DNA of 44,353 bases, from NCBI RefSeq assembly GCF_001418565.1, contig NZ_LIQQ01000062.1, positions 1-44,353 of the forward strand, written 5' to 3'. This document shows, one piece after another, positions 33,881-43,443 of this stretch; within the stretch, counting starts at the first letter, position 1, and each line of letters begins with the position of its first letter. The translations under genes and the position numbers were made by a program. The notes under the pieces were generated by a model. The model was given only the letters and a program-made list of their open reading frames with translations, made no database searches and was not told the origin of the DNA. Source of the DNA: Streptomyces graminilatus (GTDB lineage Bacteria > Actinomycetota > Actinomycetes > Streptomycetales > Streptomycetaceae).

Positions 33881-35758
33881 TCAGAGGTGCCGGCGGCGGG
33901 CGGCGGCCTGACGGTCGTACTCCTCCCGGGCCCTTACGGCGGACTCACGGGCGGCGGTCTCGGCGACCGGCACGTCCCACCAGGCCTCCGCCGGAGGAGC
34001 GGTCGGCGTCGGGTCGGTCTCCACGTACACGCACGTCGGCCGGTCCGAGGCGCGGGCCTTCGCCAGGGCCGCGCGCAGCTCGCCCACGGTCTCGGCGCGC
34101 AGCACGTCCATGCCGAGGCTGGCCGCGTTCGCCGCCAGGTCGACCGGCAGCGGGTCGCCGGTGAAGGTGCCGTCGGCGGCCCGGTAGCGGTAGGGGGTGC
34201 CGAAGCGCTCGCCGCCGACCGACTCGGAGAGGCCGCCGATGGAGGCGTACCCGTGGTTCTGGACGAGGACCAGGTTGACGGGCAGGCCCTCCTGGACGGC
34301 CGTGACGATCTCGGTCGGCATCATCAGATAGGTGCCGTCGCCGACCAGCGCCCAGACCGGGGTGTCCGGCGCGGCCTGCTGGACGCCGATCGCGGCCGGG
34401 ATCTCGTAGCCCATGCAGGAGTAGCCGTACTCCAGGTGGTACTGGCGGGGGCTGCGGGCCCGCCACAGCTTGTGCAGGTCGCCCGGGAGCGAACCGGCCG
34501 CGTTGATGATCACGTCGTCGTCGCCCACGACCGAGTCCAGGGCGCCCAGCACCTGGGTCTGCGTGGGTACGGCGTTGTCGTCGGCGGCGGTGAACGCGGT
34601 GTCGACGACCTGCTCCCAGCGGTCCTTTCCGACGCGGTACTCGGACTCGTAGGCCGCGTCGACACGGTGGCCGGACAACGCCTCCGTCAGCGCCGTGAGA
34701 CCCGCTCGCGCGTCGCAGACGAGCGCGCGCGCCGCCAGCTTGTGGGCGTCGAAGGACGCGATGTTGAGGTTGAGGAACCGCACGGCCGGGTTCTTGAACA
34801 GGGTGTTCGAGGCGGTCGTGAAGTCGGTGTAGCGGGTGCCGACGCCGATGACCAGGTCGGCGGTGCGGGCCAGGTCGTCGCTGACGGCCGTGCCGGTGTG
34901 GCCGATGCCGCCCAGGTCGGCCGGGTGGTCGTAACGCAGGGAGCCCTTGCCGGCCTGGGTGGAGGCCACGGGGATGCCGGTGGCGTCCACCAGGGCCTTC
35001 AGCGCGTCCTCGGCCTCGCTGTGGTGGATCCCGCCGCCCGCGACGATCAGCGGGCGCTCGGCGGCCCGGATCGCCTCCACCGCCTCGGCCAGCTCGTACG
35101 GGTCGGGCGCGGGACGCCTGACATGCCAGACGCGCTCGGCGAAGAACTCCTCCGGCCAGTCGTACGCCTCCGCCTGCACGTCCTGTGGCAGACAGAGGGT
35201 GACGGCACCCGTCTCCACCGGGTCCGTGAGGACACGTACGGCGTTCAGCGCGGACGGGATCAGCGCCTCGGGGCGCGTCACCCGGTCGAAATAGCGTGAG
35301 ACCGGGCGCAGGGTGTCGTTGACCGACAGGTCGGCCTCGACCGGGTGCTCCAGTTGCTGGAGCAGCGGGTCCGCGGTGCGGGTCGCGAAGTAGTCGCCGG
35401 GGAGCAGGAGTACCGGGAGGCGGTTGATCGTGGCGAGGGCGGCGCCGGTGACGAGGTTGGTGGCGCCCGGGCCGATGGAGGTGGTGACGGCCTGCGTGGA
35501 GAGGCGGTTCAACTGGCGGGCGTGACCGACGGCCGCGTGGACCATCGCCTGCTCGTTGCGGCCCTGGTGGAACGGCATCGCGTCCTCACCGGCCTCCAGG
35601 AGCGCCTGACCGAGGCCCGCCACATTGCCGTGGCCGAAAATCCCCCATGTACCGGTGATCAGCCGCCGGCGCACACCGTCGCGCTCGGTGTACTGGACGG
35701 ACAGGAACCGCACCAGCGCCTGGGCGACGGTCAGACGGCGGACAGGGGTGCTGGTCAT
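33881..35758 (-). CDS. iolD: 3D-(3,5/4)-trihydroxycyclohexane-1,2-dione hydrolase (IolD), 625 aa
   Basis: This thiamine-diphosphate enzyme hydrolyses the ring of trihydroxycyclohexanedione to 5-deoxy-glucuronate in myo-inositol catabolism. Evidence is the three-part ThDP fold: an N-terminal PYR domain with GIFGHGNVAGLGQAL and the cofactor-activating Glu69 in GRNEQ; a central domain (RPLIVAGGGIHHSEA; DLVIGVGTRYTDF); and a C-terminal PP domain with YGYSCMGYEIPAAIG, GDGTYL (473-478) and NHGYASIGGL. GIFGHGN and FHQGRNEQ are strongly IolD-like. The length is normal. Its ATG shares one base with the iolB stop (TGATG), so translation is coupled. It probably acts in the cytoplasm with IolB. Confidence 0.95.
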   Translation of the reverse strand: MTSTPVRRLTVAQALVRFLSVQYTERDGVRRRLITGTWGIFGHGNVAGLGQALLEAGEDAMPFHQGRNEQAMVHAAVGHARQLNRLSTQAVTTSIGPGATNLVTGAALATINRLPVLLLPGDYFATRTADPLLQQLEHPVEADLSVNDTLRPVSRYFDRVTRPEALIPSALNAVRVLTDPVETGAVTLCLPQDVQAEAYDWPEEFFAERVWHVRRPAPDPYELAEAVEAIRAAERPLIVAGGGIHHSEAEDALKALVDATGIPVASTQAGKGSLRYDHPADLGGIGHTGTAVSDDLARTADLVIGVGTRYTDFTTASNTLFKNPAVRFLNLNIASFDAHKLAARALVCDARAGLTALTEALSGHRVDAAYESEYRVGKDRWEQVVDTAFTAADDNAVPTQTQVLGALDSVVGDDDVIINAAGSLPGDLHKLWRARSPRQYHLEYGYSCMGYEIPAAIGVQQAAPDTPVWALVGDGTYLMMPTEIVTAVQEGLPVNLVLVQNHGYASIGGLSESVGGERFGTPYRYRAADGTFTGDPLPVDLAANAASLGMDVLRAETVGELRAALAKARASDRPTCVYVETDPTPTAPPAEAWWDVPVAETAARESAVRAREEYDRQAAARRRHL

Positions 35759-36660
35759 CAGGACTTCTCCGGGGCCGTGTAGAGGGGCAGACGGGGGTCG
35801 ACGGGCTGTTCGGGCCAGGTGCCGCGCACCCAGGCGTGATCGGGGTGGTCGCAGATCAGCCAGGCACGGTCGTCCTCGGGGCCCGCCATGACGTTCAGGA
35901 AGTACATGTGGTGACCGGGCACGGCCATCGAGGGGCCGTGCCAGCCGTCGGGGATGAGGACGACGTCGCCGTCACGGACCTCGGCCAGCACATCCGTGTC
36001 GCGGCCCGGACCGGACGGGGACACCCGCTGGTAGCCGAGGCCGGGCGTGCCCTCGTGGTCGGCGAACTCGAAGTAGTAGATCTCCTCCAGCACGGACTCC
36101 TCGCCGGGCCGGTGCTCGTCGTGCTTGTGCGGCGGGAACGACGACCAGTTCCCGCCGGGTGTGATCACCTCGACGGCGATCAGCTTGTCGCACTCGAACA
36201 CACCGGCCGCGCCGAAGTTGTTGACCTGCCGGGAGGAGTTCCCGGAGCCGCGCAGCTCCACGGGGACGGAGGAGGCGGGCCCGTAGCGGGCGGGCAGCCG
36301 CCGGTCGCAGCGGGCGCCGGTGAGCGCGAAGCGCCCGCCCGTTGCGGAGGTGATGGTCGTACGGGCGTCACGGGGCAGATAGACGAAGTCGCTGACGCCG
36401 CTGAACACGCTGTCGCGGCCCCGCACCTCGAAGGTGGAGTGGCCGAAATCGTCCGCCGTCTCGACCGCGCAGGCGCCGCTCAGGGAGAGCACGATCCACT
36501 CACTGTCTCCGGTGGACAGGGAGTGCGAGCCGCCCGGGGGCAGTTCCAGCACCCGGAGGCTGGAGTAGCCCCAGCCGGCCTTCTCGGGGTTGACGTCGAC
36601 GACGTAGGGGCCGCCGACAGCCTTGCCGGCCGGGAGGTGGTGGGCGGTGGCGGTGGTCAT
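35758..36660 (-). CDS. iolB: 5-deoxy-glucuronate isomerase (IolB), 300 aa
   Basis: IolB converts 5-deoxy-D-glucuronate to 2-deoxy-5-keto-D-gluconate, the step after IolD. The start is ATG 36660, preceded by AGGAG. The bicupin sequence fits the family: WGYSSLRVLELPPGGSHSLS in the first cupin and NWSSFPPHKHDEHRPGEESV then LEEIYYFEF in the second, where the H-x-H and Glu residues are the likely metal ligands. GDVVLIPDGWHGPSMAVPGH supplies the second metal-site half. The length is typical. It is the first gene of the leftward operon (iolB-iolD-gntR) and diverges from the sugar ABC importer across about 380 bases. Confidence 0.95.
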   Translation of the reverse strand: MTTATAHHLPAGKAVGGPYVVDVNPEKAGWGYSSLRVLELPPGGSHSLSTGDSEWIVLSLSGACAVETADDFGHSTFEVRGRDSVFSGVSDFVYLPRDARTTITSATGGRFALTGARCDRRLPARYGPASSVPVELRGSGNSSRQVNNFGAAGVFECDKLIAVEVITPGGNWSSFPPHKHDEHRPGEESVLEEIYYFEFADHEGTPGLGYQRVSPSGPGRDTDVLAEVRDGDVVLIPDGWHGPSMAVPGHHMYFLNVMAGPEDDRAWLICDHPDHAWVRGTWPEQPVDPRLPLYTAPEKS

Positions 36661-36812
36661 GGTCTGGCACTCCTGTTCACAAGTGGGCCCTGCGCCGACC
36701 CGGTTCATGGCCTTACCCTGAATATTCGAATTGTCCTAGTTAATGAATGTTCCGCAGACCCGTCGAATACGTTGCCGAACGTTTGCATTAGGGTCAGCCT
36801 GTCGTCTTTCCA

Positions 36813-36842
36813 GGTGTAGGGCTCAGTGAGCGGGGCTGTCAA
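36813..36842 (-). promoter_or_regulatory. Candidate promoter of the iolB operon
   Basis: On the minus strand, TTGACA (36842-36837) and TACACC (36818-36813) are separated by 18 bases. The -10 is poor. The -35 abuts the IolR-box-like cluster at 36848-36889, so a regulator bound there could block it. The leader would be about 145 bases. Confidence 0.35.
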
Positions 36843-36847
36843 GAGTT

Positions 36848-36889
36848 TGTACTTACATTCTGACTTACCAGTGAAATAATGTCTTAACA
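36848..36889. promoter_or_regulatory. IolR-box-like direct repeats between divergent promoters
   Basis: TGACTTACCA (36861-36870) and TGTCTTAACA (36880-36889) are direct repeats 19 bases apart, about two helical turns. The related TGTACTTACA lies at 36848. TGTCTTAACA fits KGWCHTRACA, the consensus I recall for the GntR-type IolR of Corynebacterium glutamicum, at all ten positions; TGACTTACCA fits at nine. The cluster lies exactly between the two -35 elements. Confidence 0.5.
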
Positions 36890-36894
36890 AAGTA

Positions 36895-36924
36895 TTGACA
36901 GTGGGCGCTTCCTACGTCTTGGAT
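36895..36924 (+). promoter_or_regulatory. Candidate promoter of the sugar ABC importer operon
   Basis: TTGACA (36895-36900), an 18-base spacer and TTGGAT (36919-36924). The -35 is perfect and begins six bases after the last IolR-like box. The start of transcription would fall about 110 bases before the lipoprotein start codon. Confidence 0.4.
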
Positions 36925-37041
36925 TCGGTCCCAGCACGACCGCCGTGTTCGCGGCACACACGGCCCGGACCTCCGGGACCCGGGCCCGGGACCGCAGACA
37001 TTCCCCCCATCTCCCCGGTCGCACAGTGAGGTGCAGAAAAG

Positions 37042-38055
37042 ATGGACCGCTCTTCTCGCTCCCGCAGAATCGCCCCCGTTGTCGCCGCCGCCGCGGCGGC
37101 GGCCCTGGTCCTCGCGGGCTGCTCCAGCAGTTCCGGCGGCAAGAAGGCCGAGGACGGCGGCGCCGACGCCTCGGCGGGCAAGGCCACCACTCCTCGGATG
37201 ACCGTCGCGCTGGTCACCCACCAGGCGCCCGGCGACACCTTCTGGGACATCGTCCGCAAGGGTGCCCAGGCCGCCGCGGACAAGGACAACGTCAAGCTCG
37301 TCTACTCGGCCGACCCGAACGCGGGCAACCAGGCCAACCTCGTCCAGAACGCGATCGACCAGAAGGTCGACGGCATCGCCATCACGCTGGCCAAGCCCGA
37401 CGCGATGAAGGACGTCGTGGCCAAGGCGACGGCGGCGGGCATCCCCGTGGTCGGCCTCAACTCGGGCCTGAGCGACTGGAAGAGGCTGGGCCTCCAGCAG
37501 TTCTTCGGCCAGGACGAGACCGTCGCGGGCGAGGCGTTCGGCAAGCGGCTGAACGACCTCGGCTCGAAGAAAGCCGTCTGTGTGATCCAGGAACAGGGCA
37601 ACGTCGGCCTCACCCAGCGCTGCGACGGCGTCAAGAAGACGTACACCGGCACGCTGGAGGTCCTCAACGTCAACGGCACCGACATGCCGTCGGTCAAGTC
37701 GACGATCACCGCGAAGCTCAACCAGGACAAGGCCATTGACTACGTGGTCGCGCTCGGCGCCCCCTACGCGCTGACCGCGGTGCAGTCGGTGGGCGACGCC
37801 GGCAGCAAGGCCAAGGTCGCCACCTTCGACCTGAACAAGGAACTCACCGACGCCATCTCGAAGGGCGACATCCAGTTCGCGGTCGACCAGCAGCCCTACC
37901 TCCAGGGCTACTTGGCCGTCGACGGGCTGTGGCTCTTCAAGAACAACGGCAACTACAGCGGTGGCGGTGAGCAGCCCGTGCTGACCGGCCCGGCGTTCGT
38001 CGACAAGTCCAACGTCGAGAAGATCGCCGCGTTCGCCGCGAAGGGCACTCGGTGA
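37042..38055 (+). CDS. Sugar ABC importer substrate-binding lipoprotein, 337 aa
   Basis: The signal peptide ends in a lipobox, VLAGC, with lipidation at Cys27, followed by a Ser/Gly/Lys linker. The mature part is a ribose/inositol-type periplasmic-binding-protein fold: MTVALVTHQAPGDTFWDIVR, NLVQNAIDQKVDGIAITLAK, AAGIPVVGLNSGLSDWKRLG, FFGQDETVAGEAFGKRL and QFAVDQQPYLQGYLAVDGLW. It captures the sugar outside the membrane and delivers it to the permease. It is the first gene of the rightward importer operon; its stop overlaps the permease start (TGATG). Divergence from iolB, and iolG just beyond the operon, suggest myo-inositol or an isomer as substrate; the sequence alone cannot separate this from ribose or other sugars. 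Confidence 0.92.
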   Translation: MDRSSRSRRIAPVVAAAAAAALVLAGCSSSSGGKKAEDGGADASAGKATTPRMTVALVTHQAPGDTFWDIVRKGAQAAADKDNVKLVYSADPNAGNQANLVQNAIDQKVDGIAITLAKPDAMKDVVAKATAAGIPVVGLNSGLSDWKRLGLQQFFGQDETVAGEAFGKRLNDLGSKKAVCVIQEQGNVGLTQRCDGVKKTYTGTLEVLNVNGTDMPSVKSTITAKLNQDKAIDYVVALGAPYALTAVQSVGDAGSKAKVATFDLNKELTDAISKGDIQFAVDQQPYLQGYLAVDGLWLFKNNGNYSGGGEQPVLTGPAFVDKSNVEKIAAFAAKGTR

Positions 38056-39131
38056 TGTCGAGTCAGTCAACGGCATCGGCGGCGAGCTCCTCGCCGTCGG
38101 TGCCGCCGGCCGGCCGGCAGGACGGCCGCACCAGCCGGCGGTCCCTGGGGCGCAGGCTGCTGGCCCGTCCCGAGGTCGGCGCCCTCATCGCCGCCATCGG
38201 TGTGTACCTGTTCTTCTTCGCTGTGGCGCCCTCCTTCCGGGAGCCCAGCGCGCTCGCGACGGTGCTCTACCAGGCATCGGTAATGGGCATCATGGCGCTG
38301 CCGGTGGCGCTGCTGATGATCGGCGGGGAGTTCGACCTGTCCGCCGGTGTCGCGGTGACGTCCTCGGCGCTGACCGCCGCCATCCTCAGCTTCCAGCTGT
38401 CCGTCAACGTATGGACCGGCGTCTTCGTCGCCCTGATCGTGTCCCTCGCGGTAGGGGCGTTCAATGGCTGGCTGCTGATCAGGACCGGGCTGCCGAGCTT
38501 CCTGGTCACCCTGGGCTCGTTCCTGATCCTCCAGGGCGCCAACCTCGCGGTCACGAAGATCTTCACGGGGAACGTCGCGAGCGACTCGATCGCCGACATG
38601 GACGGCTTCGACCAGGCCAAGAAGGTCTTCGCGTCCGAGTTCACCATCGGAGACGTCAGCTTCAAGATCACGATCGTGTACTGGCTGGTGTTCGCCCTCG
38701 TCGCGACCTGGCTGCTGCTGCGCACCAAGTTCGGCAACTGGATCTTCGCCGTCGGCGGCAGCAAGGAGAGCGCCCGCGCGGTCGGCGTCCCGGTCAGCTT
38801 CACGAAGATCGCCCTGTTCATGGGCGTCGGCGCGTGTGCCTGGTTCGTGGGCATGCACCTGCTGTTCTCGTTCAACACCGTGCAGTCCGGCGAGGGCGTG
38901 GGCAACGAGTTCCTGTACATCATCGCCGCGGTCATCGGCGGCTGCCTGCTCACCGGCGGCTACGGCTCGGCCATCGGCTCGGTCATCGGTGCCTTCATCT
39001 TCGGCATGGTCTCCCAGGGCATCGTCTACGCCAACTGGAACCCCGACTGGTTCAAGGCGTTCCTCGGCGTGATGCTCCTGGTCGCCGCCCTCGTCAATCT
39101 GTGGGTACGCCGCCAGGCGACCCGGAGGTGA
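38055..39131 (+). CDS. Sugar ABC importer permease (RbsC/BPD_transp_2 family), 358 aa
   Basis: ATG 38055 shares a base with the previous stop. After a Ser/Pro/Arg-rich cytoplasmic N-terminus (about 1-40) there are roughly eight to ten hydrophobic segments, for example [40 protein letters not shown], and [20 protein letters not shown]. Family hallmarks are GGEFDLSAG near the first third and [20 protein letters not shown] near the end. It forms the membrane channel with the ATPase and the lipoprotein. The stop lies four bases before the ATPase start, inside which a GGAGGTGA ribosome-binding site serves the next gene. Confidence 0.93.
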   Translation: MSSQSTASAASSSPSVPPAGRQDGRTSRRSLGRRLLARPEVGALIAAIGVYLFFFAVAPSFREPSALATVLYQASVMGIMALPVALLMIGGEFDLSAGVAVTSSALTAAILSFQLSVNVWTGVFVALIVSLAVGAFNGWLLIRTGLPSFLVTLGSFLILQGANLAVTKIFTGNVASDSIADMDGFDQAKKVFASEFTIGDVSFKITIVYWLVFALVATWLLLRTKFGNWIFAVGGSKESARAVGVPVSFTKIALFMGVGACAWFVGMHLLFSFNTVQSGEGVGNEFLYIIAAVIGGCLLTGGYGSAIGSVIGAFIFGMVSQGIVYANWNPDWFKAFLGVMLLVAALVNLWVRRQATRR

Positions 39132-39135
39132 ACTG

Positions 39136-40050
<915 letters not shown>

Positions 40051-40069
40051 GGGCGGCCGGTCCACGGTT

Positions 40070-40145
40070 GTTCGGCGGGTGCGGGCCGGTGGGGGCTTGT
40101 CGCGCCCCGCGGCGGAGCCGCAAATGTCACAGCCCCGCGCCCCTA
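40070..40145. repeat. Streptomyces-type intergenic repeat element
   Basis: On the minus strand, AGGGGCGCGGGGCTGTGACA, then TTTGCGGCTCCGCCGCGGGG, CGCGACAAGCCCCCACCGGC and CCGCA. Sequences of this shape recur in non-coding gaps of many Streptomyces genomes. GCGGCTCCGCCGC forms a small hairpin within a larger GGGGCGCGGGGC...GCCCCGCG-type fold. Only one copy lies in this window, so identity as a repeat rests on recall of the family pattern. Confidence 0.55.
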
Positions 40146-40176
40146 GGTGGGGCGGGTTGCCGCGTGCCTGAATGGG

Positions 40177-40230
40177 CACCCCGACGGCCCGTGCCGTACC
40201 GCTGAGGGTGTGGCGCGGGCCGTCAGGGTG
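40177..40230. terminator. Bidirectional hairpin between the ABC operon and iolG
   Basis: CACCCCGACGGCCCG (40177-40191) pairs with CGGGCCGTCAGGGTG (40216-40230) at 14 of 15 positions, with a 24-base loop. It lies between convergent stops at 40050 and 40245. Confidence 0.85.
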
Positions 40231-40244
40231 AACGTGAACGGTGC

Positions 40245-41249
40245 TCAGACCGTTCGTACCTCCTCGATGCGTACCGGGCGGTGCTCCTGGAGCGACAGCG
40301 TGCACGCGTCCGCGATCCAGCCGGCCTCCAGCGCCTCGGCGACCGTGCACGGGGAGGTGCGGGTGCCCGCGACGACCTCGGTGAACGCCGTCAGTTCGGC
40401 GCGGTAGGCGGGGACGAAGCGGTCCATGAAGAAGTCGTGCGGGACACCCGCCGGGAAGGTCACGCCCGGCTCCACGGAACGCAGCGGGAGCTTGTCCTCC
40501 AGGCCCACCGAGATGCTGTCCTTGAAACCGTGCAGGTCCATACGGACGTCGTAACCACGGGCGTTGTGGCGGGAGTTGGACACCACGGCGATCGTGCCGT
40601 CGTCCAGCGTGAGAATCGCGCCGGTGGTGTCGGCGTCGCCCGCCTCCTTGATGTAGTCGGCACCCCGGTTGCCGCCGACCGCGTACACCTCGGTCACCTC
40701 GCGGCCCGTCACCCAGCGGATGATGTCGAAGTCGTGCACCGAACAGTCCCGGAAGATGCCACCGGAGGCGGCGATGTACGCGGCCGGCGGCGGCGCCGGG
40801 TCCAGGGTGGTCGACCGGACGGAGTGCAGGAGCCCCAGCTCGCCGCTCAGCACCGCGTCGCGGGCCGCCGTGAAGCCCGCGTCGAAGCGGCGCTGGTAGC
40901 CGATCTGGATCTCGACGCCGCTGTCGTTCACCGCGTTCAGCACCGCGACGCCCTCGGCCATCGTGCGCGCCACCGGCTTCTCGCAGAACACCGGTACGCC
41001 CGCCTCGACCGCCGCGAGGATCAGCGCCGGGTGGGCGTCTGTCGCCGCGGCGACCACGATGCCGTCCACACCGGCGGCGAGGAGAGCCTCGGGGGAGTCC
41101 GCGACCTCGGCGCCGAAGCGCTCCGCGGCGGTCTTCGCGGCCTCCGCGAACGGGTCGCTGACGACGAGGGAGTCGACGATGTCGAGACCGGAGAGGGTCT
41201 CGGCGTGGAAAGCGCCGATGCGGCCGAGGCCGAGGATTCCGATACGCAT
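40245..41249 (-). CDS. iolG: Inositol 2-dehydrogenase-type Gfo/Idh/MocA oxidoreductase, 334 aa
   Basis: This NAD(P)-dependent dehydrogenase would oxidise myo-inositol or a related polyol to the 2-keto form, the first step of the pathway. The N-terminal Rossmann motif GLGRIG lies at 7-12. The family's FCEKPVA motif has Glu90-Lys91-Pro92, where the Lys is catalytic. DCSVHDFDIIRWVTG carries the Asp and His of the active site (H-D-x-D). IGYQRRFDAGF is typical of IolG proteins. The length is normal. The ATG at 41249 is preceded by AGGAG. It is downstream of the SDR gene by 61 bases on the same strand. myo-Inositol as substrate is inferred from the nearby iolB and iolD; scyllo-inositol or another cyclitol is possible. 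Confidence 0.88.
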   Translation of the reverse strand: MRIGILGLGRIGAFHAETLSGLDIVDSLVVSDPFAEAAKTAAERFGAEVADSPEALLAAGVDGIVVAAATDAHPALILAAVEAGVPVFCEKPVARTMAEGVAVLNAVNDSGVEIQIGYQRRFDAGFTAARDAVLSGELGLLHSVRSTTLDPAPPPAAYIAASGGIFRDCSVHDFDIIRWVTGREVTEVYAVGGNRGADYIKEAGDADTTGAILTLDDGTIAVVSNSRHNARGYDVRMDLHGFKDSISVGLEDKLPLRSVEPGVTFPAGVPHDFFMDRFVPAYRAELTAFTEVVAGTRTSPCTVAEALEAGWIADACTLSLQEHRPVRIEEVRTV

Positions 41250-41310
41250 GGCTGGTGCTGCTCCTGGAGAGAAGGGGACGAGGAAGAGGGAGGAAAGGGG
41301 GAAGGAGTGG

Positions 41311-42087
41311 TCAGTCGAGGCCGCCGAGCACGTTCTGGTCCCAGTCGATCACCGAACCGGTGACGACGCCCGAGCGGTCGGACAGCAGGAGGACCACGAA
41401 GTCGGCGATCTCGTCCGGCCGGCCGAGCCTGCCCATGGGGACACGTTCGGCGGCCCGGTCGAGCCAGTCGTCGCCCGCTCCGTGGAAGGCCCGCTGGGTG
41501 GCGTCCTCGCCCTCGGTCGCCGTCCAGCCGATGTTCAGGCCGTTGATCCGGACCCGGTCCCAGCGGTGCGCGTGCGCCGCGTTGCGGGTCAGGCCGACGA
41601 GCCCGGCCTTCGCGGCGACGTACGGGGCGAGGAAGGGCTGTCCGCCGTGTGCCGAGGACGTGATGATGTTGACGACCGTGCCGGGCGCCTCGCGCGCCAC
41701 CATGTCCGCCACCGCCGCCTGCATGGCGAAGAACGGGCCCTTGAGGTTGACCGCGATGTGCGCGTCGAACAGTTCGGGCGTGGTGTCGAGGAGCGTGCCG
41801 CGCGAGGTCAGGCCCGCCGAGTTGACCAGGCAGTCGATCCGGCCGTGCGCGGCGATCACCTCGGCCACGGACGCCTTCGCCTGCCCGGCGTCGGCGAGGT
41901 CGGCGGGTACGAACATGGCCCTGCCGCCCGCCGCCGTCAGCTCCGCGACCAGCGCCGCGCCGGGCTCCGGTCGCCGCCCGGTCACCGCGACGACGGCGCC
42001 CTCGCGGACGGCGGCCCGGGCGACGGCCGCCCCGACACCCTGGGTGCCGCCGTTGACGAGGACGACCTTGCCCTGAAGAAGTCCCAT
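41311..42087 (-). CDS. Short-chain dehydrogenase/reductase (SDR), 258 aa
   Basis: Start ATG 42087 with GAGGA upstream. The nucleotide-binding motif is NGGTQGVGAA (12-21), a slight variant of TGxxxGxG with Asn for Thr. NSAG is present at about 89-92, and the catalytic set Ser144/145, Tyr156 and Lys160 is in place (SSAHGG ... YVAAK). The Ser-to-Tyr gap is one or two residues shorter than usual. The tail WDQNVLGGLD replaces the usual GG. It lies 13 bases after the dioxygenase gene and 61 before iolG, so the three look like one operon. It probably oxidises a polyol or an intermediate released by the dioxygenase, but the substrate is unknown. Confidence 0.92.
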   Translation of the reverse strand: MGLLQGKVVLVNGGTQGVGAAVARAAVREGAVVAVTGRRPEPGAALVAELTAAGGRAMFVPADLADAGQAKASVAEVIAAHGRIDCLVNSAGLTSRGTLLDTTPELFDAHIAVNLKGPFFAMQAAVADMVAREAPGTVVNIITSSAHGGQPFLAPYVAAKAGLVGLTRNAAHAHRWDRVRINGLNIGWTATEGEDATQRAFHGAGDDWLDRAAERVPMGRLGRPDEIADFVVLLLSDRSGVVTGSVIDWDQNVLGGLD

Positions 42088-42100
42088 GCGGTTCGATTCC

Positions 42101-43297
42101 TCAGCTCTCACGTCGGCGGCTCTCCCGTCGTTCACCGGCCGCCCGCAGCGCTGCGCGGAGCGCCTCGGGGGTCCACTCCTCGCTCAGCGCGCGCCGTACG
42201 AGGTCCGCCTGCGAAGGCGGGGCCAGACCGTCGACCGGCGGGTCCCGGTCGAGGTCGGTGGGAAAGGCGTAGCCCTCGGCAGAGGCCGCGACGACGGCTT
42301 CCAGCCATGCGTCGTCGCCCGCTCTCTCGGCCTTGCGGGCGAGCAGCACCGGATAGACCGCGTTGACGACCGCCTCCCGGTCCACGGTCTCCATGGCCCG
42401 CCCGAACGCGGAGGACACCTGGAGGAGGTTCGCCATCCGGCGGATGTCCGTGGACCGGTTGGTGCCGGCCGCGTGGAAGAGCGCCGGGTTGAAGAACACC
42501 GCGTCGCCCTTGGCCAGCGGCAACTGCACGTGACGGGCGTCGAAGTACGCCCTGAACTCCGGGCGCCGCCAGGCCAGATACCCGGGCTCGTACGACTGCG
42601 AGTACGGCAGGTACAGCGTCGGGCCGGACTCCACGGGCATGTCGCAGTGGGCGACGGCGCCCTGAAGCGTCAGCACGGGCGACAGCCGGTGGACGTGCGC
42701 GGGGTAGGCGGCGGCCGCCTCGTCGGACAGGAAGCCGAGGTGGTAGTCGCGGTGCGGGCGCTGCGCGGCGCCACCGGGGTTGACCACGTTGATCTGCGAG
42801 GTGACCTGATAGCCGGGGCCGAGCCAGGCGGTCGAGACGAGGGCGATCATGTCGTTGGCGTAGTAGTCGGCGAACACCTCCGGCGCGCCCAGGGCCGTCT
42901 TCTCCAGGGCGTTCCACACCCGGTCGTTGGCCCCCGGCGCGGCGAAGTGGTCGCCCCCGACGGCCCCGGTGGCACGCTGCCCGGCGATGAGCGACTCGAA
43001 GGCGCCGGTCGCCCGGTCCACCACCGCAGGATCGGCGAAGGCCCGCTGGAGGACCACGACACCGGGCCCGTGGGTGAGCGCGTGCACCAGCTCCGCCATG
43101 ACCTCCCGGCGTCCCCCGGGAGTGGAGACGGCGCCGCGCAGCCGCTCACTGTCGTAGACGAGGACGTTGTCGCGGACGGCGGACGCGTACGGGAAGTCGG
43201 CGGTGTCGGTCGTCCGCTCGACCTCTGCGCGGAAGGCGCCGAGATCACAGTCCTGCTCGGACAGCCACGCCCGGCGCTGTGCGGCGGTGAGGGACAT
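42101..43297 (-). CDS. Phytanoyl-CoA dioxygenase (PhyH)-family Fe(II)/2-oxoglutarate oxygenase, 398 aa
   Basis: ATG 43297 follows AAGGA. The jelly-roll core shows the iron ligands His182 and Asp184 (RPHRDYH) and the distal His275 (FFNPALFHAAGTN), with Arg286/287 as candidate for 2-oxoglutarate binding. Strand sequence such as YQVTSQINVVNPGGAAQ and VESGPTLYLPYSQSYEPGYL is family-typical. It heads a leftward set with an SDR and iolG and is divergent from a LacI regulator. PhyH enzymes hydroxylate many small molecules. Here an attractive guess is oxidative demethylation or hydroxylation of a modified cyclitol before IolG acts, but nothing in the sequence fixes the substrate. No CoA-related gene is near. 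Confidence 0.85.
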   Translation of the reverse strand: MSLTAAQRRAWLSEQDCDLGAFRAEVERTTDTADFPYASAVRDNVLVYDSERLRGAVSTPGGRREVMAELVHALTHGPGVVVLQRAFADPAVVDRATGAFESLIAGQRATGAVGGDHFAAPGANDRVWNALEKTALGAPEVFADYYANDMIALVSTAWLGPGYQVTSQINVVNPGGAAQRPHRDYHLGFLSDEAAAAYPAHVHRLSPVLTLQGAVAHCDMPVESGPTLYLPYSQSYEPGYLAWRRPEFRAYFDARHVQLPLAKGDAVFFNPALFHAAGTNRSTDIRRMANLLQVSSAFGRAMETVDREAVVNAVYPVLLARKAERAGDDAWLEAVVAASAEGYAFPTDLDRDPPVDGLAPPSQADLVRRALSEEWTPEALRAALRAAGERRESRRRES

Positions 43298-43367
43298 CGT
43301 CGTCCTTCTCTCGGTCATCGCGGAACGCTGTCACTGCTGTTCGTCACTGCTGCTGTCGCTGTCATTG

Positions 43368-43379
43368 TTGTCATGACAA
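43368..43379. promoter_or_regulatory. LacI-type palindromic operator candidate
   Basis: TTGTCATGACAA is a perfect 12-bp palindrome in the 146-base gap between the divergent dioxygenase and LacI-family genes. Its size and central symmetry suit a LacI-family dimer. GTTG and CAAC further flank it imperfectly. Several GTCACTGCTG-like repeats lie just to its left. Confidence 0.5.
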
Positions 43380-43443
43380 ACTCGTCAAACAACCGGCAGG
43401 CAGCCATCAAAAACCCCTCAGACGGAAGCCGAGGAACCTCCTC

